Source: an uncultured Bacteroidales bacterium (GTDB lineage: Bacteria; Bacteroidota; Bacteroidia; Bacteroidales; Paludibacteraceae). Taken from it: a DNA stretch of 64,000 bases. The notes under the pieces were generated by a model. That model was not told the DNA's origin. It made no database searches and saw only the letters and a program-made list of their open reading frames with translations. The stretch is taken from NCBI GenBank assembly GCA_900318245.1, contig ONJT01000008.1, positions 1-64,000 of the forward strand. The letters run 5' to 3'. Shown here piece by piece: positions 54,022 through 61,752 of the stretch. Each line of letters opens with the position of its first letter. The first letter of the stretch is position 1. The position numbers and the translations under genes were made by a program.

Positions 54022-54058
54022 CAAGGGGCGAGCGCATGCTTGCCCCTTGTTGTTTTTT
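54022..54058 (+). terminator. rho-independent terminator of the ribosomal operon
   Basis: A 12-bp stem, CAAGGGGCGAGC (54022-54033) with GCTTGCCCCTTG (54038-54049), one G-U pair, a GCAT loop, then TTGTTTTTT. Confidence 0.93.
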
Positions 54059-54096
54059 AATTAGAAAAATCGGATTAATCAGAAAATTCAGATATC

Positions 54097-54864
54097 ATGG
54101 AAAATCAACATCTCTGGCGCGCCTTAGGCCGCAATTTAGGACTCTCCATCCTTATGTTCGCAGTGATCTTCGGATTACTATGGATCGCGGAACTGATCTT
54201 CCCGTCCATCACCTTATTGAAATGGCATGACCCCGCCTGGTGCGTCGGTATTCCCGCATCGATCATAGGCGTAGCATATATCCTTACCATTCGTGACCCG
54301 CAGAACTATACAGGTTTCTTCGCCGGAATAGTGATGTCCGCCCTGCTAGGCGTGCAATTCACGCTGCAGAAGAGTTACGATAGTACCTTCCTTTATTTCT
54401 TCGTCTTCATCCCCTTCCAGATGATGAGCATCTACAAGTGGAGCCGCAAGAAAGATGACGGAGGTGCCAGTTTTGAACCGAAATTCCTGGATATACCGCG
54501 TTTCTGGTTGTCTATCTTCATCGGCATGGCAGTGACGGCAGGTGATTATTTTATCCAAACACTCGTATTCCAGCACAACGGATTCGCCGATAACATCGTT
54601 GTGAAATTATGCAACGGATTAATGATCTCGTCCTCGTTCCTTGCTAACTACTGGCTCATCTATCGCAAGAACGACTCGTGGCTCTACTGGTTTATCTATA
54701 GTGTGGCCGGTATAGTGTTGTTCATCTATCTCGGCAATATCTTCTCGCTCGTACTCTTCTGTTTCTTCCTTGTCATCAACTCGATGGCGGGAATCGCATG
54801 GATCAAGAATACCAAACCTGAAAACCTCTTCTGGGCCGCTCCGCTGCTCGGTAAAAAGAAATGA
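54097..54864 (+). CDS. pnuC: PnuC-family nicotinamide riboside transporter
   Basis: A 255-residue membrane protein with about seven helices. The C-terminal NDSWLYWFIYSVAGIVLFIY and the central FQMMSIYKWSRKK fit the PnuC family, which moves vitamin-type NAD precursors by facilitated diffusion. No NadR-type kinase gene is adjacent, so the substrate is inferred. It lies downstream of the ribosomal terminator and overlaps the pseudouridine synthase gene by 4 bp. Confidence 0.72.
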   Translation: MENQHLWRALGRNLGLSILMFAVIFGLLWIAELIFPSITLLKWHDPAWCVGIPASIIGVAYILTIRDPQNYTGFFAGIVMSALLGVQFTLQKSYDSTFLYFFVFIPFQMMSIYKWSRKKDDGGASFEPKFLDIPRFWLSIFIGMAVTAGDYFIQTLVFQHNGFADNIVVKLCNGLMISSSFLANYWLIYRKNDSWLYWFIYSVAGIVLFIYLGNIFSLVLFCFFLVINSMAGIAWIKNTKPENLFWAAPLLGKKK

Positions 54865-55760
54865 TTAAACGTAAAGCTGATACAGTTCTGAAAGTGAGCG
54901 AACCCGCTCCACTGATGGATTTTCTCATCGCGAAGATGGGAGGAATGGCGCGTTCATCGGTTAAGCAACTGCTGGGCCAACGGCGTGTCAAAGTAGGTAA
55001 CGCGATCCAGACGCGGCATGACTTCGCCCTTAAGGCAGGCGATGTGGTGACCGTCAGTTCTGGTCGCGGCAACAGCCAACTGACGCATCCGAAGTTAAAG
55101 ATCGTCTATGAGGACGATGATTTAATTGTCGTGAATAAGCAGCCGGGTTTGCTGACGGTAGCCGCTACGCCGGGCAGTTCGGAGACCACCGCCTTCTCCA
55201 TCCTGCGCGCGTACGTAAAAAAACAGAACGCGCGCGCAGGCGTGTACGTAGTGCATCGTCTCGACCGTGAGACATCCGGTTTGCTCGTCTTTGCCCGCTC
55301 GGAAGAGTTGCAGCACTACATGCGTCAGTACTGGCGGGATCTGGTGACCGAGCGCACCTATATCGCTCTGGCGGAAGGAACACTCAATCCGCGCGAAGGA
55401 CAGATTCGTAGTTGGTTTACCGAAGACAAACGCAACGCGGTAGTCTATTCGTCACCTGTCGATGACGGCGGAGACTTGGCGATCACCAATTATAAGACCC
55501 TGCGCACCTCGGTGGACGAACAGTATTCGCTCGTAGAACTGCACCTCGAGACCGGTCGCACCAACCAGATTCGTGTACACCTCGCCTCAAAGGGTTGCCC
55601 GGTAGTCGGCGATCGCAAATACGGGCATGGCAATGAGTCGAGTCCTATCGACCGACTCTGTCTGCACGCCAAAGTGCTGGCGTTCATCCATCCGGTGACC
55701 GAGAAAACGGTTCGTTTCGAGAGTCCTGTACCCAAAGAGTTTAATCGCGTCATATTATGA
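54861..55760 (+). CDS. RluA/RluD-family pseudouridine synthase
   Basis: A 299-residue rRNA or tRNA pseudouridine synthase. An N-terminal S4 RNA-binding domain (about 15-75) precedes the catalytic domain with VVHRLDRETSGLLVFAR, in which Asp135 is the nucleophile. Later motifs are LVELHLETGRTNQIRVHLASKGCPVVGDRKYG. Whether it is RluD or RluC-like is not decidable here. The start overlaps pnuC, and the end overlaps the esterase gene by 4 bp. Confidence 0.92.
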   Translation: MIKRKADTVLKVSEPAPLMDFLIAKMGGMARSSVKQLLGQRRVKVGNAIQTRHDFALKAGDVVTVSSGRGNSQLTHPKLKIVYEDDDLIVVNKQPGLLTVAATPGSSETTAFSILRAYVKKQNARAGVYVVHRLDRETSGLLVFARSEELQHYMRQYWRDLVTERTYIALAEGTLNPREGQIRSWFTEDKRNAVVYSSPVDDGGDLAITNYKTLRTSVDEQYSLVELHLETGRTNQIRVHLASKGCPVVGDRKYGHGNESSPIDRLCLHAKVLAFIHPVTEKTVRFESPVPKEFNRVIL

Positions 55761-57082
55761 GAAAAATCATCCTTTTTACGCTTTGTTCCTTGTGCTTCGT
55801 TCCGGTTTTCGGAGCGAAACGCAAAGTGCATACCATTGGCGACAGCACGATGTCCAGTTACCAACCCGCCGCGACACCAAAACGCGGATGGGGCATGTAT
55901 CTGCAGGCATTCTTCAATGCCGACTCTATCGAAGTGAATAACAGAGGAAAGAGCGGTGCCTCTTCGCGTACGTTCTACGAGACAGAGAACCTCTGGCCAT
56001 CCGTCAAGAAGCAGATGATGGCAGGCGACTATCTCATCATCCAGTTCGCGCACAACGACGAGAAATGTAAGGGAGAGGATGTGTACGAGCAGAACGCCAA
56101 ACTGCGTGCGGAAGGAAAAGACACCCTCACCGACATGCGGGGAACTGAACCCAACACGACCTACAAAGACTATCTGCGTAAGTATGTAAACGAGGCCCGC
56201 GAGATGGAGGTGACTCCTATCTTGATGTCGCCGGTATGTCGTGCTTATTTCAAGGACGGAAAGATCAATGCCGAAGGACGACATGATTTGAGTAAAGACA
56301 GCGTCGACAAGAACTATGTGCGTTGTATGCGGGAAGTGGCGGAAGAACTCAACGTGCCCTTCCTCGATATGACCGCGCGTAGCATCGAGCAGTTTGAGAC
56401 GATGGGGCAGGAGTACTGTATGGAGCACTATTTCAACTGCGGTGACAAGACGCATACCGGGCAAGAGGGAGGCATGGTGGTGGCGCATTTAGCCTACCGC
56501 CTCATCGCCAACAGTCCGGACTTGGCGGAACTGCATCACCTTGTATCTTTACCGCCGGTAGAGCAATACGCGGCGTATGTCCGGAATATCGAGGAGCAAG
56601 GCAAAAAGGCGGCTTTCGAAGCCAAAGGAAAACCTTTCGCTAAGACGCTTACGACAACTAAGATCCAAAACCTGAAAGCAGAGAATGGCGCATACATGCC
56701 CGCAGACGGTTTATGGCCGGCCGGTGAGATAGACGAGGTAGCCAATCGCTATATTGAGTATACGCTGCCCGTAGATAAGAAAAAAGGCCTCGTCATAGAG
56801 ACCCTTTATCTGCCCGTACGCGGGAAGGGCGGAGACGGAATGAATATCCACATCAACTATGGTTTCGGCGAGCAGTTCCGCGGAGTGACGACTATCTATG
56901 AGAATACCGCGCTGCCTAAGAATCAGTGGATAGAGGTGAAGCTCGAACAGCCCATCTTGGTACCCGCCGGAGAAAAGATTTATATCCGCGTGTTACCTTG
57001 GTACGACTCCAATGGTAAGCCGCAAAAAGGCAAGAAACTCGAACTGGGAGAACTGAGGATTACCGGAAAGAAACTATTATAA
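55757..57082 (+). CDS. SGNH esterase, CE12 rhamnogalacturonan acetylesterase-like, with C-terminal extension
   Basis: A 441-residue secreted enzyme with a signal peptide (cleavage near FGA, residue 20). The SGNH residues are visible: Ser30 in TIGDSTMSSY, a Gly in NRGKSGASS, Asn100 in FAHNDEK, and Asp230/His233 in GDKTHTGQEGG. This pattern is typical of CE12, which deacetylates rhamnogalacturonan I. Residues about 290-441 form an added beta-rich domain, possibly carbohydrate-binding. With the GH105-type hydrolase at 40.6 kb it suggests pectin use, although no SusC/SusD pair is near. It overlaps the upstream gene by 4 bp. Confidence 0.83.
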   Translation: MRKIILFTLCSLCFVPVFGAKRKVHTIGDSTMSSYQPAATPKRGWGMYLQAFFNADSIEVNNRGKSGASSRTFYETENLWPSVKKQMMAGDYLIIQFAHNDEKCKGEDVYEQNAKLRAEGKDTLTDMRGTEPNTTYKDYLRKYVNEAREMEVTPILMSPVCRAYFKDGKINAEGRHDLSKDSVDKNYVRCMREVAEELNVPFLDMTARSIEQFETMGQEYCMEHYFNCGDKTHTGQEGGMVVAHLAYRLIANSPDLAELHHLVSLPPVEQYAAYVRNIEEQGKKAAFEAKGKPFAKTLTTTKIQNLKAENGAYMPADGLWPAGEIDEVANRYIEYTLPVDKKKGLVIETLYLPVRGKGGDGMNIHINYGFGEQFRGVTTIYENTALPKNQWIEVKLEQPILVPAGEKIYIRVLPWYDSNGKPQKGKKLELGELRITGKKLL

Positions 57083-57112
57083 AAAAAGCCGCTCAATCGA
57101 GCGGCCTTTTTC
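57083..57112. terminator. bidirectional intrinsic terminator
   Basis: Stem GCCGCTC (57088-57094) pairs with GAGCGGC (57099-57105) around an AATC loop. An A-run lies on the left and CTTTTTCTT on the right, so it can end both the esterase transcript and the opposing exbD transcript. Confidence 0.92.
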
Positions 57113-57583
57113 TTAATAACTTGTTCGCTGTGTAGCAGCGTAACTGATCTTCAGTGCATATGCGCGACGGAGCTCCTGCTTGATATCAGCGATGATACCC
57201 ATGCGGGTCTCTTTGTCGGCCTTGATCGACACGGTCATCAAACCCTGCTCGCTCTCTTTCATGGACGAACGCTCGTTGATGATATACTCACCAATCTCCT
57301 TTGTCTCTGCGAAAGCGTCATCGAGTTGGATACGGGTCTCCGCACCGTACTGCTTGCGGAACTCTGCCGTAGGCGTACCTACGTAGATATAGCGCACAAG
57401 CGATTTCTTCTCCAGCTTCGTCAGCTCAGTCGCCTGCGGGTTCCTGAACTGCACCTTATAGCTAACCTCCTTCATAGACGTAACGGACATGAAGAAGAAC
57501 AGCAGCATGAAGATAATATCCGGAAGTGACGACGTATTCAACGCCGGCATTTCACGCTTCTCATTTCTACGAATCTTTGCCAT
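57113..57583 (-). CDS. ExbD/TolR-family proton-motive-force transducer (second copy)
   Basis: A 156-residue bitopic protein. A basic cytoplasmic start is followed by one membrane helix containing the conserved Asp (SSLPDIIFMLLFFFMSV) that carries protons with the ExbB channel, then a periplasmic domain. Last gene of the exbB cluster, 1 bp after the first exbD. Two ExbD paralogues in tandem are usual in Bacteroidales. Confidence 0.9.
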   Translation of the reverse strand: MAKIRRNEKREMPALNTSSLPDIIFMLLFFFMSVTSMKEVSYKVQFRNPQATELTKLEKKSLVRYIYVGTPTAEFRKQYGAETRIQLDDAFAETKEIGEYIINERSSMKESEQGLMTVSIKADKETRMGIIADIKQELRRAYALKISYAATQRTSY

Positions 57584-57584
57584 G

Positions 57585-58163
57585 TTAGTTACCGTAATTT
57601 TTAGGTTCAGCCTCCGAGATCTTCTGAGGATAGATCTTTTGGATCTGTTTCTGTTGATCCTCTTCTAACTCGTTATAAGCTTTGTGGAAATACTTCTGCG
57701 CGCACTCTTCACGCAATTCATTATATGCCGCTACGAGTTCATTCTGAACGTCCAAATACGCCTGATACTGGGTATCCACGTCGTTCTGGACAGAGATCAC
57801 GTGATCCTTGGTGTACTTAACGACGCCGAACGGAGCACCGAAGTCCTCTTCGAACAATTTCGGATAGTAATCCGCGTTATTCTCGTTCTTAATGAATTCC
57901 TTAGCGCGTTCGCGAAGTTGCTTCACTTCCATCAACTGGCCTTGCACCATCAACTGGTTCGCGGAGTTAATCTTCACTACCAGCAGGTTGCGCTTGTTAA
58001 TATCCTTATCCTCTATCTTCTGATCGGGAGGAATAGGCGCAGGCAGACGGCGAGCCAGTCCTTGGTTTACATCCATAGAGGTGGTCACCAAGAAGAAAAT
58101 CAGCAACAGGAACGAGATGTCGGCCATGGAGCTGGCGTTGATCTGTGGGATTTTCTTTGCCAT
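57585..58163 (-). CDS. ExbD/TolR-family proton-motive-force transducer (first copy)
   Basis: A 192-residue ExbD-like protein. The membrane helix SSMADISFLLLIFFLVTTSM holds the channel Asp. It is followed by a periplasmic domain longer than usual, with an added helical Tyr- and Glu-rich C-terminal region. It probably forms the stator complex with the ExbB-type protein upstream, energising TonB-dependent uptake or another envelope machine. Confidence 0.9.
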   Translation of the reverse strand: MAKKIPQINASSMADISFLLLIFFLVTTSMDVNQGLARRLPAPIPPDQKIEDKDINKRNLLVVKINSANQLMVQGQLMEVKQLRERAKEFIKNENNADYYPKLFEEDFGAPFGVVKYTKDHVISVQNDVDTQYQAYLDVQNELVAAYNELREECAQKYFHKAYNELEEDQQKQIQKIYPQKISEAEPKNYGN

Positions 58164-58175
58164 GATAAATGTGAT

Positions 58176-58655
58176 TTACTTCGACAGTTTTTTGGTGTAA
58201 ATTATACCCCAAATCATCGTACAAATAGTAGCGGTGATCAGGAAATAGCAAGCGTAGATAACAGCATCAGCCAACTGTGCCCATGCGCCTTCGTTGTCCG
58301 TACCTTCATAGCCGATGATATTGATTTTCTCCGGGCTACCGAGGAACCAGCAGAGAAGCGCCAGAACTACGAAACCGGCTACAACACCCAGCGTGGTGTA
58401 TGCTTTCTTGCGGTTCGTCTTCCAGTTATTAGCAAACTCTACGCATACTACTGCTAATGTAATGAGGACTACCAACCCAACCAGGATGTAGACCCAGATG
58501 AGGAATGCATCGGTGAAACGAGGAATATCCAGGAAATCACCCGCAACCTCCAGACTGCCGTTGGAACCGCCGAGGAAGAACAACGCGATAAACACGATGC
58601 CCAGCGCCAGCAGCGACCATAAGGCAATCTTTGGTAACATTTTATAGTTTTTCAT
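58176..58655 (-). CDS. four-helix membrane protein of the exbB-exbD cluster
   Basis: A 159-residue protein with about four membrane segments and short loops. It matches no named family I can identify, though a gene of this kind commonly lies between exbB and exbD in Bacteroidales. I start it at ATG 58655 rather than a TTG three codons upstream. A 7-bp tandem repeat lies 36-56 bp before the start. A structural role in the proton-channel complex is a guess from context. Confidence 0.65.
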   Translation of the reverse strand: MKNYKMLPKIALWSLLALGIVFIALFFLGGSNGSLEVAGDFLDIPRFTDAFLIWVYILVGLVVLITLAVVCVEFANNWKTNRKKAYTTLGVVAGFVVLALLCWFLGSPEKINIIGYEGTDNEGAWAQLADAVIYACYFLITATICTMIWGIIYTKKLSK

Positions 58656-58690
58656 ATTGCTCAAAAAAGTTTAAAATTAAACATTAGCAT

Positions 58691-58711
58691 TCAGCTATCA
58701 GCTTTCAGCTT
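58691..58711 (-). repeat. 7-bp tandem array in the exbB-downstream gap
   Basis: Three units TCAGCTA, TCAGCTT, TCAGCTT at 58691, 58698 and 58705, exact 7-bp spacing, between exbB and the membrane-protein gene. Confidence 0.6.
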
Positions 58712-58737
58712 ATTTCTTAGCCACAAGGGCTCGATAG

Positions 58738-59553
58738 TTACTTTTTCTGAGCAGCGTCGTACTCTACCACGATATCGAGCAGGCTAATCGAACTGTCCTC
58801 CATTTCGTTAACCAGACCCTCGATGAGGCTGAGGATGTAGTTGTAGAACAACTGAAGAACGATAGCAATAATCAAACCGAGCAACGTGGTCAACAGAGCC
58901 ACCTTGATACCACCGGCAACAACCGTAGCGGAGATATCACCTACCTGCTGGATCTTATCGAAAGCCTCGATCATACCGATGATGGTACCCAAGAAACCGA
59001 GAGACGGAGCGATGGAGATGAAGAGCGAAATCCAGGAGAGGTTCTTCTCAAGCAAACCGAGCTGAACGCCACCATAAGAAGCAACAGTCTTCTCTACAAC
59101 GTCAATACCCTCATCGTAGCGGCTCAGACCTTGATAGAAGATCGATGCAACAGGACCACGTGTGTTGCGGCAAACCTCCAGCGCTTTCTCGATACCACCT
59201 TCTTTCAGAGCAGCCTCAATATTAGCGAGCAGCTCCTTGGTGTTGGTCTTGCTAAGCGACAGATAGATAATACGCTCGATACAGAGCGCCAAACCAAATA
59301 CCAAAGTAACGAGGGTAAGAGCCATGAAGCCGGCACCACCTTCGATAAATTTCGTTTTCAGCGTCTTGTGGAGAGCTACAAGACCACCGTCCTCTGCCGG
59401 AGCCTCTGCTACTTCCTCAGCTACCGGAGCAGCCTCGTCCACTTGTTCAACAGCAGCTTCTTCAACAGCAGCTGCTTCTTCTTGTGCCATCATCACTGCG
59501 CTACCAAAGGTAAGCATTGCCAGCACGGTAAGAGTTGCAAATACTTTTTTCAT
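58738..59553 (-). CDS. MotA/TolQ/ExbB proton channel protein with Ala/Glu-rich N-terminus
   Basis: A 271-residue ExbB-family channel. A signal-like hydrophobic start (residues 1-23) is followed by an Ala/Glu/Val-rich acidic linker (about 24-56). Then come three membrane segments with the family motif LGFLGTIIGMIEAFDKI and the last-helix AGGIKVALLTTLLGLIIAI. The extended N-terminus is characteristic of Bacteroidota ExbB. It is the first protein gene after tRNA-Ser (82 bp away) and has no recognisable promoter of its own. Confidence 0.92.
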   Translation of the reverse strand: MKKVFATLTVLAMLTFGSAVMMAQEEAAAVEEAAVEQVDEAAPVAEEVAEAPAEDGGLVALHKTLKTKFIEGGAGFMALTLVTLVFGLALCIERIIYLSLSKTNTKELLANIEAALKEGGIEKALEVCRNTRGPVASIFYQGLSRYDEGIDVVEKTVASYGGVQLGLLEKNLSWISLFISIAPSLGFLGTIIGMIEAFDKIQQVGDISATVVAGGIKVALLTTLLGLIIAIVLQLFYNYILSLIEGLVNEMEDSSISLLDIVVEYDAAQKK

Positions 59554-59635
59554 GAGATAAAAATTTGTTAGTTAGTATTTTTGTTTGTTGTCTAATTTAC
59601 GTCCTTCGACGAGGGATTTCTTCATAATCCCCTTG

Positions 59636-59723
59636 CGGAGAGACGGGGATTCGAACCCCGGAAACCCTTTTGGAGTTTACACGCTTTCCAGGCGTGCCTC
59701 TTCAACCACTCGAGCATCTCTCC
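59636..59723 (-). tRNA. tRNA-Ser (GGA)
   Basis: An 88-base class II tRNA. The acceptor GGAGAGA pairs with TCTCTCC and the discriminator is G. The anticodon loop CTGGAAA is closed by CACGC/GCGTG (anticodon GGA). A long variable arm follows, and the T-loop is GGTTCGAATCC. CCA is not encoded. No U-tailed terminator lies before exbB. Confidence 0.96.
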
Positions 59724-59783
59724 TTGCGCATTTTTTTGCGCCACAGAACCACCGCTTAGGCGGTAGTACATCAAATTCGGCTA

Positions 59784-59814
59784 CAAAGGTACTACAAATT
59801 ATTGATATACGCAA
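59784..59814 (-). promoter_or_regulatory. promoter of tRNA-Ser (and probably the exbB cluster)
   Basis: Minus-strand TTG (59814-59812), a 20-bp spacer and TACCTTTG (59791-59784), with TTGCGTATAT. The roughly 55-base leader before the tRNA holds two small hairpins (ACCGC/GCGGT near 59750-59763, and GCGCA/TGCGC at 59726-59741). Confidence 0.82.
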
Positions 59815-59861
59815 ATTTTTTGGAAAATATTTTTTATTTTCCCATATTTTATGGCTATTAT

Positions 59862-59892
59862 TTGCATATATTAAAAAAATATATTACCTTTG
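59862..59892 (+). promoter_or_regulatory. promoter of udk
   Basis: TTG (59862-59864), a 20-bp spacer and TACCTTTG (59885-59892), with TTGCATATAT. The leader to the ATG is about 20 bases and lacks a Shine-Dalgarno sequence. Confidence 0.82.
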
Positions 59893-59918
59893 CCCCCCGA
59901 TAAAAAACAATCATCTCT

Positions 59919-60539
59919 ATGTTTATCATCGGCATTGCGGGAGGTACCGGCTCGGGTAAAACAACGGTAGTAAAAAAACTCATTGAACGTCTTTCTAAAG
60001 GCGAAGTAGTAGTCATTCCTCAGGACTCGTATTATAAGGATAGTAGCAACGTGCCCGTCGAGGAACGTCAGAATATCAACTTCGACCATCCCGATGCCTT
60101 CGATTGGGAATTGCTCAGCAAGCATATCAAGATGCTCAAGGAAGGAAAGCCGATTGAGCAACCTATCTATTCCTATATTACGTGTACGCGCTCGAAAGAA
60201 ACGATTCATATCGAGCCGCGCGAAGTAATTGTAGTGGAAGGAATTATGGCGCTTCGTGAACCCCGCATGCGTGAACAAATGGACCTGAAAATATTTGTAG
60301 ATGCCGATGCGGACGACCGGCTCATACGTGTTATGAAGCGTGACGTACTCGAGCGCGGACGTACGGCCGAGCAAGTCATAGAACGTTACCAACGCGTACT
60401 CAAACCCATGCACGAGCAGTTTATCGAACCCTGTAAGCGCTATGCCGATGTGATCGTGCCGCAGGGCGGACATAACAACGCAGCTATCAACATGTTGGCG
60501 AAGTTCGTCAAGCAGCAGCTTCGCGAGAACAAAGATTAA
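59919..60539 (+). CDS. udk: uridine kinase
   Basis: Phosphorylates uridine and cytidine in pyrimidine salvage. The 206 residues start with the P-loop GIAGGTGSGKTTV (Walker A at about 8-16). They continue with QDSYYKD, NFDHPDAFDWELL and the RRxxRD-like lid segment VMKRDVLERGRTAEQV. Full length. It is followed by the 11-bp repeat array and a chromate transporter pair. Confidence 0.95.
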   Translation: MFIIGIAGGTGSGKTTVVKKLIERLSKGEVVVIPQDSYYKDSSNVPVEERQNINFDHPDAFDWELLSKHIKMLKEGKPIEQPIYSYITCTRSKETIHIEPREVIVVEGIMALREPRMREQMDLKIFVDADADDRLIRVMKRDVLERGRTAEQVIERYQRVLKPMHEQFIEPCKRYADVIVPQGGHNNAAINMLAKFVKQQLRENKD

Positions 60540-60577
60540 TATACGATTATTAAGATTTTGCGTGTTTTTAGCCTGTC

Positions 60578-60632
60578 GGGGTAATTACCTGGTCTTGTGC
60601 TGGTTGTTACCTGGTTAAGTGCTGTGCAAAAA
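60578..60632 (+). repeat. 11-bp tandem array (family copy B)
   Basis: Five units at 60578, 60589, 60600, 60611 and 60622: GGGGTAATTAC, CTGGTCTTGTG, CTGGTTGTTAC, CTGGTTAAGTG, CTGTGCAAAAA. Unit length, the alternating endings TAC/GTG and the final CTGTRCA match copy A at 29081. The array is bracketed by near-identical 18-bp direct repeats (60543-60560 and 60638-60655, one mismatch). Confidence 0.75.
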
Positions 60633-60652
60633 AATGTACGATTTTTAAGATT

Positions 60653-61192
60653 TTGTTTTTCCAACTCTTTTGGACATATCTCAAAATTGGTACCTTCACC
60701 CTTGGTGGAGGTTATGCGATGTTACCCCTTATCCAACGCGAGGTAGTTGATCGCCAAGGATGGATTGACGAAGAGGAATTCTTGAATATGATTGCCCTCG
60801 CGCAGGCCGCTCCGGGATTGATAGCCGTCAATTCCGCCATCTTCATCGGTTGGCGCATAGGCGGATGGCGCGGTGTAGCCGGTGCGGTCTTAGGCGCCGT
60901 TCTTCCGTCCTTCCTCATCATCCTCGCTATCGCGACGGTCTTTGCCGAATGGAAAGAACAACCTGCCGTGGAAGCTGCCTTCAAAGGCATCCGCCCTGCT
61001 GTAGTAGCACTCATCGCGGCGCCCTTAGTGAAGATGGCGCGGGCCGCTAAGATTTCGTGGCTGACGCTCCTCATTCCTATTGCCGCGGCCTTACTTATCT
61101 GGCTGGGACACGTCAATCCCGTGTGGGTCATTTTCGCCACGATCATCATCACTCTCATCATTGTGGATATCGTAGAAAGGAGGCGGAAATGA
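60653..61192 (+). CDS. chromate transporter family protein, first half (ChrA short chain)
   Basis: A 179-residue CHR-family membrane protein with the signature FTLGGGYAMLPLIQREVVD and the downstream AQAAPGLIAVNSAIFIG. Short-chain CHR proteins come as pairs of inverted-topology halves. The start is TTG at 60653, whose G is the last base of an 18-bp direct repeat; no ATG fits the frame. Chromate or sulfate-type anions are the family substrates, and the true substrate here is unknown. It overlaps the partner gene by 4 bp. Confidence 0.85.
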   Translation: MFFQLFWTYLKIGTFTLGGGYAMLPLIQREVVDRQGWIDEEEFLNMIALAQAAPGLIAVNSAIFIGWRIGGWRGVAGAVLGAVLPSFLIILAIATVFAEWKEQPAVEAAFKGIRPAVVALIAAPLVKMARAAKISWLTLLIPIAAALLIWLGHVNPVWVIFATIIITLIIVDIVERRRK

Positions 61193-61752
61193 TCTACTTA
61201 CAACTCTTCCTCTCGTTCTTCAAAATCGGCCTCTTCGGTTTCGGAGGCGGCCTGGCGATCCTGTCTCTTATTGAGATGGAAGTGGAGTCAAACGGCTGGA
61301 TGAGCCAACAGGAATTTGTCGATATTGTGGCCGTTAGTCAGGTCACACCAGGTCCTATCGGCATCAACTGTGCGACATATGTCGGTTATACTGCTGCAGG
61401 TTTCTGGGGAAGCGTGTTATCCACTTTTGCCATCGTGCTCCCGAGCCTGATCATCATGCTCAGTATATGCAAGGCCTATTTCTGGCTCACGAAGCGTTTT
61501 CACGGTAATCCGTATTTCGAGCAGACACTCCGCATGCTTCGTTTCACCGTCATCGGACTTGTCGCATCAGCGGCCTTAATACTGATCAAACCCACCAATT
61601 TCATAGATACCGTTTCGTGGATCATCTTTGCGTTGGTGGCATTCTTTACAGTTCTACCGAACCTTGTAAAAAACAAGGCGACTGATATCCTCAGTCACCC
61701 GATTTTATTAATCATTCTATCCGGTATAGCGGGCTATTTCATCTACCGCTAA
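61189..61752 (+). CDS. chromate transporter family protein, second half (ChrA short chain)
   Basis: A 187-residue CHR-family partner with the parallel signature FGFGGGLAILSLIEMEV and SQVTPGPIGINCATYVGY. The ATG at 61189 overlaps the first half's stop (ATGA) and fits the family N-terminus, so a longer upstream reading is rejected. The two probably form a heterodimeric transporter. The last 4 bp overlap the opposing helicase gene. Confidence 0.87.
   Translation: MIYLQLFLSFFKIGLFGFGGGLAILSLIEMEVESNGWMSQQEFVDIVAVSQVTPGPIGINCATYVGYTAAGFWGSVLSTFAIVLPSLIIMLSICKAYFWLTKRFHGNPYFEQTLRMLRFTVIGLVASAALILIKPTNFIDTVSWIIFALVAFFTVLPNLVKNKATDILSHPILLIILSGIAGYFIYR

Noticed and set aside
57795..57806. GATCACGTGATC palindrome inside exbD as a second parS
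   Set aside because: Only the CACGTG core matches; the outer TGTT/AACA half-sites are missing and it is coding sequence.
61057..61188. A 44-residue N-terminal extension of the second chromate-transporter gene
   Set aside because: It is in the wrong frame of the first half's coding sequence, His-rich and unlike the family. ATG 61189 gives the normal N-terminus.
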